Positions 1 to 4,470 of a DNA stretch of 5,667 bases are shown here, piece after piece. Where the stretch lies: positions 1-5,667 of the forward strand of contig CAMPUN010000095.1 of assembly GCA_946997275.1 (NCBI GenBank), read 5' to 3'. Position 1 is the first letter of the stretch. Each line of letters opens with the position of its first letter. The DNA comes from an uncultured Porphyromonas sp. GTDB taxonomy: Bacteria; Bacteroidota; Bacteroidia; Bacteroidales; Porphyromonadaceae. The notes beneath the pieces were generated by a model. That model was not told the DNA's origin. It did not search any database and saw only the letters and a program-made list of their open reading frames with translations. The position numbers and the translations under genes are program-made.

Positions 1-1351
1 AGCGACCGATACTCTTATTATCCTTAGCTAGCGAACGCTCACCTTGTAGGACGTGAATTTCTACAGAAGGCTGGTTGTCCACAGCTGTGGTAAAGATCTG
101 ACTCTTCTTCGTCGGGATCGTCGTATTCGCATCGATCAGGCGAGTCATCACACCGCCCATCGTCTCTAGACCGAGAGAGAGCGGAGTCACATCAAGGAGT
201 AGGACATCCTTTACCTCACCCGTCAGGACAGCGCCCTGGATAGCGGCACCGCAGGCGACCACCTCGTCGGGGTTCACACCCTTAGAGGGCTCCTGGTTAA
301 AGATCTTCTTGACGATCTCCTGGATAGCGGGGATACGTGTTGAGCCACCCACGAGGATCACCTCATTGATGTCGCTCGCCGTGAGACCAGCATCCTTGAG
401 CGCCTGCTCACAGGGAGCTACGCAAGCGTGGATCAGCTTGTCAGCCAGCTGCTCAAACTTAGCACGTGTCAGCGTACGAACGAGGTGCTTAGCGATACCA
501 TCTACAGGGATCAGGTACGGTAGGTTGATCTCCGTCGATGTCGAGCTAGAGAGCTCTATCTTAGCACGCTCAGCAGCATCCTTGAGACGATGGAGTGCCA
601 TATTGTCCTTGCGGGGGTCGACACCCTCGTCCTTCATAAACTCCTCAGCGAGCCAGTCGATGATCACATGGTCAAAGTCATCACCACCGAGGTGCGTATC
701 ACCATTTGTGGACTTTACCTCAAAGACTCCGTCGCCGAGCTCTAGGATGGAGATATCAAATGTACCACCACCGAGGTCGAAGACCGCAATCTTCATATCG
801 GAGCCCTTCTTGTCAAGGCCGTAAGCTAGCGAAGCTGCCGTAGGCTCGTTGACGATACGACGTACCTTGAGTCCAGCGATCTCACCAGCCTCCTTGGTTG
901 CCTGACGCTGTGAGTCGTTGAAGTAAGCAGGCACCGTGATCACCGCGTCGGTGACCTCTGTGCCAAGGTAGTCCTCGGCCGTCTTCTTCATCTTCTGAAG
1001 GATCATCGCCGAGATCTCCTGAGGCGTGTAGAGACGTCCGTCGATGTCTACACGAGGCGTGTTGTTGTCGCCCTTGACAACCTTAAAGGGAACGCGCTCA
1101 GCCTCCTTCTGTATCTGATCATAGGTCTCACCCATGAAGCGCTTGATCGAGTAGATCGTGTTTGTCGGATTCGTGATAGCCTGACGCTTAGCGGGGTCAC
1201 CCACCTTGCGCTCACCGCCCTCTACGAATGCTACTACTGAGGGAGTCGTCATACGTCCCTCGCTGTTGGGGATGACCTTGCTCTCGCCACCCTCCAGGAC
1301 TGCTACACATGAATTTGTAGTTCCTAAGTCTATACCAATTATCTTACCCAT
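1..1351 (-). CDS. dnaK: Molecular chaperone DnaK (Hsp70), C-terminal part missing at window edge
   Basis: Cytoplasmic ATP-driven Hsp70 chaperone that binds exposed hydrophobic segments of client proteins and works with DnaJ and GrpE. The first 450 residues are visible and uninterrupted; the family is usually about 630-640 residues, so most of the substrate-binding domain and the C-terminal lid lie beyond the left edge. The nucleotide-binding domain shows phosphate loop 1 [11 protein letters not shown] (5-15), catalytic Lys70, [12 protein letters not shown] (141-152), Glu169, phosphate loop 2 [10 protein letters not shown] (192-201) with Thr197, and the third Hsp70 signature [12 protein letters not shown] (331-342). 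The interdomain linker [12 protein letters not shown] spans 383-394, and the fragment ends in DNKSIGR of the beta-sandwich. The ATG at 1351 gives the canonical [10 protein letters not shown] start. No Shine-Dalgarno precedes it; the leader is A-rich, as is usual in Bacteroidota. The first codons (ATA, TTA, ACA, TCA) are AT-rich compared with the rest. The identification is essentially certain and the sequence resembles Porphyromonas DnaK. Confidence 0.98.
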   Translation of the reverse strand, partial: MGKIIGIDLGTTNSCVAVLEGGESKVIPNSEGRMTTPSVVAFVEGGERKVGDPAKRQAITNPTNTIYSIKRFMGETYDQIQKEAERVPFKVVKGDNNTPRVDIDGRLYTPQEISAMILQKMKKTAEDYLGTEVTDAVITVPAYFNDSQRQATKEAGEIAGLKVRRIVNEPTAASLAYGLDKKGSDMKIAVFDLGGGTFDISILELGDGVFEVKSTNGDTHLGGDDFDHVIIDWLAEEFMKDEGVDPRKDNMALHRLKDAAERAKIELSSSTSTEINLPYLIPVDGIAKHLVRTLTRAKFEQLADKLIHACVAPCEQALKDAGLTASDINEVILVGGSTRIPAIQEIVKKIFNQEPSKGVNPDEVVACGAAIQGAVLTGEVKDVLLLDVTPLSLGLETMGGVMTRLIDANTTIPTKKSQIFTTAVDNQPSVEIHVLQGERSLAKDNKSIGR

Positions 1352-1386
1352 AGTATTGTGTTGTTTGTTGATTTCTTATTTGTTAA
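1352..1386 (-). promoter_or_regulatory. A-rich translation leader of dnaK
   Basis: The 35 bases before the dnaK ATG read on the minus strand as an A-rich, nearly G-free tract (for example AACAAACAACACAATACT directly before the ATG). There is no purine-rich Shine-Dalgarno match. In Bacteroidota, efficient initiation relies on unstructured A-rich leaders rather than on Shine-Dalgarno pairing, so this tract fits the ribosome loading region of a highly expressed gene. It also supports the choice of start codon. Confidence 0.6.
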
Positions 1387-1398
1387 TGTGTCTGTCGG

Positions 1399-1423
1399 CT
1401 GACCTGGACCATTCGTAGGTCAG
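1399..1423. repeat. 7-bp dyad in the dnaK upstream region
   Basis: Perfect inverted repeat CTGACCT (1399-1405) and AGGTCAG (1417-1423) around an 11-base centre, lying 48-72 bases before the dnaK start. If dnaK transcription starts upstream of it, the RNA would form a 7-bp hairpin in the 5' leader; otherwise it could be a protein-binding dyad. It is not the CIRCE element (TTAGCACTC-N9-GAGTGCTAA). Function unknown; a dyad of this size could be chance. Confidence 0.4.
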
Positions 1424-1461
1424 ACGCTTACATCACATAGGTATCAAACATTGTGCCACGA

Positions 1462-1492
1462 CGCAAGCACTTGCGACATTATGTCAAAGTGC
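1462..1492. repeat. Overlapping dyads between the receptor gene and dnaK
   Basis: Three short inverted repeats overlap here: CGCAAG/CTTGCG (1462-1467 and 1470-1475, 2-base centre), GACAT/ATGTC (1475-1479 and 1481-1485, 1-base centre), and GCACTT/AAGTGC (1467-1472 and 1487-1492), which encloses the second. The first and third share bases and so cannot form together as RNA hairpins. The heptamer GTGCCAC also occurs on both sides (1453-1459 and 1490-1496). No U run follows on the minus strand, so this is not a standard intrinsic terminator for the receptor gene. It lies 112-141 bases before the dnaK start, where an operator could sit. Role unproven. Confidence 0.4.
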
Positions 1493-1541
1493 CACCAAGT
1501 CCAAGCCAAGGACTCGCAATATTTGGGAAGAGAAAGGTGAA

Positions 1542-4001
1542 TTAGAAGCGGACGATGAGCGAGGCGTCGTACTGGCGTCCCGTCAGGTAGTTGGGTACGG
1601 CGTATTGGTTGCGGTAAGCGTCCGAGAGCCAGTAGTAAGAGCCGATATTCGTCATGTCAAAGAGGTTGAAGACATTCACCCCGACCGAGACCTTGCTGAG
1701 TGCTTGTAGCCAGCGCCACGCACCAGGCTGTGCAGTCTCGCGGTCCCACAGCGTGTACTGCATACCGATGTCCACACGCTTGTAGGCCGTCCCACGGAAG
1801 AGTGGGCGACCGAATCCCTCGGCTGCGTTAAGCTGAGGCAGTCCTCCCGTCAGCACCCCTCGCAAGCTTAGCGTGATCCGCTTGTAGCCAGGGAAGTAGT
1901 CCTGGAAGAAGAGTGACAAATTGTAGTCCGGCACGTGTGGTAGTGGCATCTCGCCATACCCCTCGATGGTCTGCCGGCCACGCATAAGCGAGGCTGTGAA
2001 CCACGAGTCTACGTCTGGGACAAACTCCCCAAAGAGCTTGACATCCAGCCCCACGATGTAGCCCGTGCCGAGGTTTTGACCTAGGTAGCGCTGCTTGACA
2101 TTGTCCACATAGTAGGGATTGATCCGAAAGAGATGCTTGTAGTAGCCCTCGGCGGTGAGGCGAAACTTGCGATCCGCCACGAGGAAGTTGTAGTCCACAC
2201 CGACCAAGGCTTGTGCCGAGCCTTGCGAACGCACCTGATCGTTGAGCAGTACCGACTGATTGCCCATGGCGTCAGCCTCGATGATGCGGATCTCCTTGTA
2301 AAAGGGGCTCTGGTAGTATAGTCCTCCAGCTGCTCTGACCAAGAGATCGGTCAGTTCCTTCGGTCGCCACGAAGCTACCAAGCGAGGCGATAGGTCCGCC
2401 TTCTTATTGAACGACCAGAAGCTCCCCCGCACGCCAGCCGTCAGATGATAACGCCCCGAAGGTGTCTGCCACTGCATCTCATCCTGCAGATAGAGCGAGG
2501 CACGTGCCGAGCGTAGCGAGACGTTGGAGTAAAGGTTGCTCTGCATCTTGATCAGATTGGGGTCACGCGGTAGGTTGTAGCCCGCCGAGTCGAGCTTGAC
2601 CCACTCAGAGATGTAGTCCGCTATCTGCTCGCCTCGTAGTTCCGCACCCCACATGAGACGATGCGTCTCGCTGAGGCGCTGGTTGCCACTGTAAGCGAGT
2701 GCAGCGACCGAGTAGCGGAGCAGGTTGCGGGCATGCTCATGATTGACACCCGTGGCGAGGAGCTCCTGCTTATCCGATCCAGTCGTCGGGTCAGCCTCCT
2801 TCTGTAGATAGTACGCGCCCGTTATATCGTAGCTCTCCCGCTCGTTGCTGTTGTAGAGGCTCAGGTCCAGCCTGTGCGCCCCTTGACTGCTGGGGCGCCA
2901 GTGCAGCGTCAAGGCACCAAAGAGTGTGGAGAAGCGATCCCGCTCCTGTCCGTCGAAGTAGACGGTAAAGTGCTTTGCATTTTGCAAAGAGCCGACAGTC
3001 GTCTCGCGCTGCTCGGGACGAAAGCGGTACTGCGTCCAGGAGTAGTAGCCGATGGCCTCGATGCGCCAGCGATCATTGAAGGTGTAGGTCAGATAGGTCT
3101 GCGCATCTGCATAGAAGGGGTTGTACTCCCCACGGGTCTCCATCTTCGAGAGCAGCAGCTGCGTGGTGCGCGTTCGGATGCCCGTGACATGGGTAAAGCG
3201 CCCATGCTTACCCCCCACGTAGAGACTATTATTCATCAACCCAAGGGTGACAGCGCCTTCCAGCTTCGTGGGACGTTTATATTGTATGTCTAAGACCGAG
3301 GAGAGTCGGTCGCCATAGTGCGCATCGAAGGCTCCAGCCGAAAAGTATACTCGCTCCACCAGATCGGTATTGACAAAGCTCAAGCCCTCCTGCTCGGCTG
3401 AGCGTACCAATAGCGGACGGTAAACCTCGATACCGTTGACGTAGACGAGGTTCTCATCGAAGCTCCCCCCACGTACATTGTACTGCGTGCTCAGCTCGTT
3501 GTGCTGCGTGACCCCCGCATAGGTAGCCACCATCGACTCGATGCTACGTGTCGGCGAAGCCTCCATGGCGAGCGTCTGAGTCGTGATCCGCTCCATACTG
3601 GGCGGACGCGCTTCGCCCCGCACTATCACGGTAGCCAAAGCGGTAGCACTCTCACCCAGCATCGGGTTAAAGTGCATGTCTCGTGAGATCCCCTGCGGGT
3701 ACACTTGGCGCACCGTCTGATAGCCGATGGAGCTGTAGCTGACCACCACGCTATCGGTCGTCGGGGCCAACTCCAAGCGGTAAGCGCCCGTCAAGTCGCT
3801 CCAGGTGCCAATGCTCGTACCCTCTACACGTACCGAGGCAAACTCGATCGGCTCACGGTCACGGTCTAAGACGTAACCCGTGAGCGCCACACGGTGGAAC
3901 GTCGCAACAGCCGTCGTGTCGGTCGCCTGCCCATGCAGAGCCAGCGCGCTCCCCTGTAGCAGTACGCAGAGCAGTAGGACGATGTAGTGAAGTGATCTCA
4001 T
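1542..4001 (-). CDS. TonB-dependent outer-membrane receptor with carboxypeptidase-regulatory-like N-terminal domain
   Basis: An 819-residue outer-membrane active transporter, expected to import a scarce substrate using TonB-ExbB-ExbD energy. A signal peptide occupies about residues 1-21 (hydrophobic YIVLLLCVLL, then QGSALA, likely cleaved near 21-26). A CarboxypepD_reg-like domain follows at about 38-115 (LTGYVLDRDREPIEFASVRV). The plug domain at about 120-243 contains NVRGGSFDENLVYVNG (175-190) and FSAGAFDAHYGDRLSSVLD (219-237). The remainder, about 245-819, is rich in alternating aromatic and polar strands and forms the 22-strand barrel. The protein ends in an aromatic residue (SLIVRF), the usual recognition signal for barrel assembly. 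No TonB box was recognised. Length is normal for non-SusC receptors of Bacteroidota; SusC proteins are longer and paired with SusD, and none is adjacent. The ATG at 4001 was chosen because the signal peptide follows directly. The substrate cannot be told from sequence; metal chelates, haem, peptides and glycans all remain possible. Confidence 0.95.
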   Translation of the reverse strand: MRSLHYIVLLLCVLLQGSALALHGQATDTTAVATFHRVALTGYVLDRDREPIEFASVRVEGTSIGTWSDLTGAYRLELAPTTDSVVVSYSSIGYQTVRQVYPQGISRDMHFNPMLGESATALATVIVRGEARPPSMERITTQTLAMEASPTRSIESMVATYAGVTQHNELSTQYNVRGGSFDENLVYVNGIEVYRPLLVRSAEQEGLSFVNTDLVERVYFSAGAFDAHYGDRLSSVLDIQYKRPTKLEGAVTLGLMNNSLYVGGKHGRFTHVTGIRTRTTQLLLSKMETRGEYNPFYADAQTYLTYTFNDRWRIEAIGYYSWTQYRFRPEQRETTVGSLQNAKHFTVYFDGQERDRFSTLFGALTLHWRPSSQGAHRLDLSLYNSNERESYDITGAYYLQKEADPTTGSDKQELLATGVNHEHARNLLRYSVAALAYSGNQRLSETHRLMWGAELRGEQIADYISEWVKLDSAGYNLPRDPNLIKMQSNLYSNVSLRSARASLYLQDEMQWQTPSGRYHLTAGVRGSFWSFNKKADLSPRLVASWRPKELTDLLVRAAGGLYYQSPFYKEIRIIEADAMGNQSVLLNDQVRSQGSAQALVGVDYNFLVADRKFRLTAEGYYKHLFRINPYYVDNVKQRYLGQNLGTGYIVGLDVKLFGEFVPDVDSWFTASLMRGRQTIEGYGEMPLPHVPDYNLSLFFQDYFPGYKRITLSLRGVLTGGLPQLNAAEGFGRPLFRGTAYKRVDIGMQYTLWDRETAQPGAWRWLQALSKVSVGVNVFNLFDMTNIGSYYWLSDAYRNQYAVPNYLTGRQYDASLIVRF

Positions 4002-4007
4002 CGCTTA

Positions 4008-4015
4008 CAAAGGTA
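4008..4015 (-). promoter_or_regulatory. Bacteroidota -7-like box TACCTTTG before the receptor gene
   Basis: TACCTTTG on the minus strand matches the Bacteroidota primary-sigma -7 consensus TAnnTTTG at every fixed position. It ends six bases before the receptor ATG, so transcription from it would begin at or almost at the start codon and give a nearly leaderless mRNA. I found no TTG-type -33 element at about 19-21 bases upstream, which weakens the call. No Shine-Dalgarno precedes the ATG. Confidence 0.4.
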
Positions 4016-4042
4016 GACAAAAGTCGTAAGCTATGCGCCATG

Positions 4043-4141
4043 CCGTTGTGTCAAAGCGATACGTGTAATGATGATACGTGTAGAGATGATACGTGTAACC
4101 CTTTGTAGGGACGCACGATCTGTGCGTCCGTTGTGTCAAAG
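4043..4141. repeat. 14-bp direct repeat, copies 85 bp apart
   Basis: CCGTTGTGTCAAAG occurs at 4043-4056 and again at 4128-4141, identical in all 14 bases. The second copy overlaps the end of the left arm of the nested inverted-repeat element and the first lies just before the 15-bp tandem units. The pair could be the remains of a local duplication or a shared motif of two adjacent repeat copies. The second copy is not outside the inverted-repeat element, so the pair does not look like a simple target-site duplication flanking it. Confidence 0.7.
4058..4097. repeat. Three 15-bp tandem units with core GATACGTGTA
   Basis: The decamer GATACGTGTA occurs at 4058-4067, 4073-4082 and 4088-4097, exactly 15 bp apart. 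The five spacer bases are ATGAT and AGAGAT-like, so units 1 and 2 differ only within the spacer, and the third runs into the inverted-repeat element. Each core contains the self-complementary ACGT. The array lies 57-96 bases upstream of the receptor start codon. It could be a small tandem expansion or a set of regulator sites; the sequence does not decide. Confidence 0.75.
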
Positions 4142-4203
4142 GTTACAGCGTCAGGGCTTTAACGGGGACGGACGCACAGATCGTGCGTCCCTACAACCGT
4201 TAC
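4095..4203. repeat. 109-bp nested inverted-repeat element, MITE- or REP-like
   Basis: Two perfectly complementary 29-base arms lie at 4103-4131 (begins TTGTAGGGACGCACGATC) and 4168-4196 (ends TCGTGCGTCCCTACAA), separated by 36 bases. Outside them GTAAC (4095-4099) and GTTAC (4199-4203) extend the symmetry across a small mismatch. Each arm is itself a hairpin: GGACGCAC/GTGCGTCC around a 5-base loop (4109-4129 and 4170-4190), so the octamer occurs four times counting both strands. A competing fold pairs GTAACC with GGTTAC and TTTG with CAAA (4095-4105 with 4137-4146), enclosing the left hairpin alone. No open frame is inside. The architecture resembles non-autonomous REP/MITE elements, and similar GTAGGGACGCAC-type palindromes are, as I recall, dispersed in Bacteroidota genomes; that is not verified here. 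Confidence 0.8.
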
Positions 4204-4223
4204 TCGTCTAGTTGTACTACATC

Positions 4224-4251
4224 TCTAACTTCTAACCTCTAATTTCTAACC
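4224..4251. repeat. Four 7-bp tandem units TCTAAYY
   Basis: Consecutive heptamers start at 4224, 4231, 4238 and 4245 and read TCTAACT, TCTAACC, TCTAATT and TCTAACC. The period is exactly seven bases over 28 bases. The tract is pyrimidine-rich on the plus strand. Such short arrays can vary in copy number by slippage; no role is evident. Confidence 0.7.
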
Positions 4252-4297
4252 TCCCACACCTCCGAGGAAATCAAGAATACCTCGGTAGCAACCGAAA

Positions 4298-4314
4298 ATT
4301 CTCCACGGAGGAAT
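4298..4314. repeat. Imperfect dyad with CTCCACGGAG core
   Basis: ATTCTCCACGGAGGAAT contains the palindromic core CTCC-AC-GGAG (4301-4310) with outer ATTC/GAAT ends offset by one base. The octamer CCACGGAG in it (4303-4310) recurs in the ATPase terminator stem, directly at 4409-4416 and as its complement at 4431-4438. The dyad sits directly before the 21-bp array. It may be a decayed or shorter relative of the terminator hairpin. Confidence 0.5.
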
Positions 4315-4320
4315 CGGCAA

Positions 4321-4404
4321 ATTCTTCGGACTTATGATTTCATTCTTCCGAAGTTTCATTTGATTCTTCCGAAGTTTCATTTCGCTCTTCCGAAGAATTA
4401 AAAA
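4321..4404. repeat. Four-unit array with exact 21-bp period, core CTTCCGAAG
   Basis: Units begin at 4321, 4342, 4363 and 4384. The second and third share their first 20 bases (ATTCTTCCGAAGTTTCATTT). The first is diverged (core CTTCGGA at 4324) and the fourth keeps the CTTCCGAAG core at 4387-4395 before running into the A tract of the terminator. In three units the core is a near-perfect dyad, CTTC-C-GAAG. A 21-bp period places the cores on one face of the helix two turns apart, as seen in iterated protein-binding sites. On the minus strand the array begins immediately after the ATPase terminator. Its function is unknown and it may equally be a plain tandem duplication. Confidence 0.8.
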
Positions 4405-4443
4405 ATATCCACGGAGATATTGGGGTATATCTCCGTGGATATT
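4400..4443 (-). terminator. Intrinsic terminator of the P-type ATPase gene
   Basis: A perfect 17-bp stem pairs 4404-4420 with 4427-4443 around a 6-base loop (TGGGGT on the plus strand). Read on the minus strand it starts 27 bases after the ATPase stop and is followed by a run of U from the A tract at 4400-4405, then AAUU. This is a textbook Rho-independent terminator for the ATPase transcript. On the plus strand only a weak GAGTTTT follows, and no plus-strand gene needs it. Confidence 0.88.
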
Positions 4444-4470
4444 GAGTTTTATAGGGACTGTGTGTCGGCT

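Larger units (their letters stand above)
4002..4470. other. 469-base gene-free, repeat-dense intergenic region
   Basis: No credible gene lies between the ATPase stop and the receptor start; the short open frame reaching in at 4041 is an out-of-frame shadow of the receptor 5' end. The region holds, from right to left, the ATPase terminator, a 21-bp-phased array, a CCACGGAG-type dyad, a 6-bp dyad CCGAGG/CCTCGG (4262-4267 and 4280-4285), a 7-bp array, a nested inverted-repeat element, 15-bp tandem units and the receptor promoter region. It contains no transposase or integrase fragment. The density of small unrelated repeats suggests a site that has collected dispersed intergenic repeats. Confidence 0.8.

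Noticed and set aside
309..824. 171-codon plus-strand open frame opposite dnaK
   Set aside because: It is antisense to the conserved nucleotide-binding domain of dnaK. Long antisense frames opposite dnaK are a known artefact of its codon bias, and the translation has no recognisable domain or initiation signal.
1206..1418. 70-codon plus-strand frame over the dnaK start and leader
   Set aside because: Mostly antisense to dnaK codons; the remainder lies in the A-rich leader. The hydrophobic C-terminal stretch comes from the T-rich complement of that leader.
1399..1492. CIRCE heat-shock operator before dnaK
   Set aside because: The TTAGCACTC-N9-GAGTGCTAA pattern is absent; only unrelated short dyads are present.
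2874..3293. 139-codon plus-strand frame inside the receptor gene, with smaller ones at 2133-2321 and 3501-3686
   Set aside because: All are antisense to a complete, well-conserved receptor reading frame and show no domain, start signal or coding pattern of their own.
3859..4041. 60-codon minus-strand frame overlapping the receptor start
   Set aside because: It runs in another frame over the receptor signal peptide region and gives a low-complexity product rich in Arg, His and Ala; a shadow frame.
4043..4203. CRISPR array
   Set aside because: The repeats are of different kinds, at most four units, with 15-, 21- or 7-bp periods and no 25-40-bp repeat with unique spacers; no cas gene is present.
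4095..4203. Terminator for a plus-strand or minus-strand gene
   Set aside because: No U run follows either end of the long hairpin, no gene ends nearby, and the ATPase already has its own terminator. The structure fits a dispersed repeat better.
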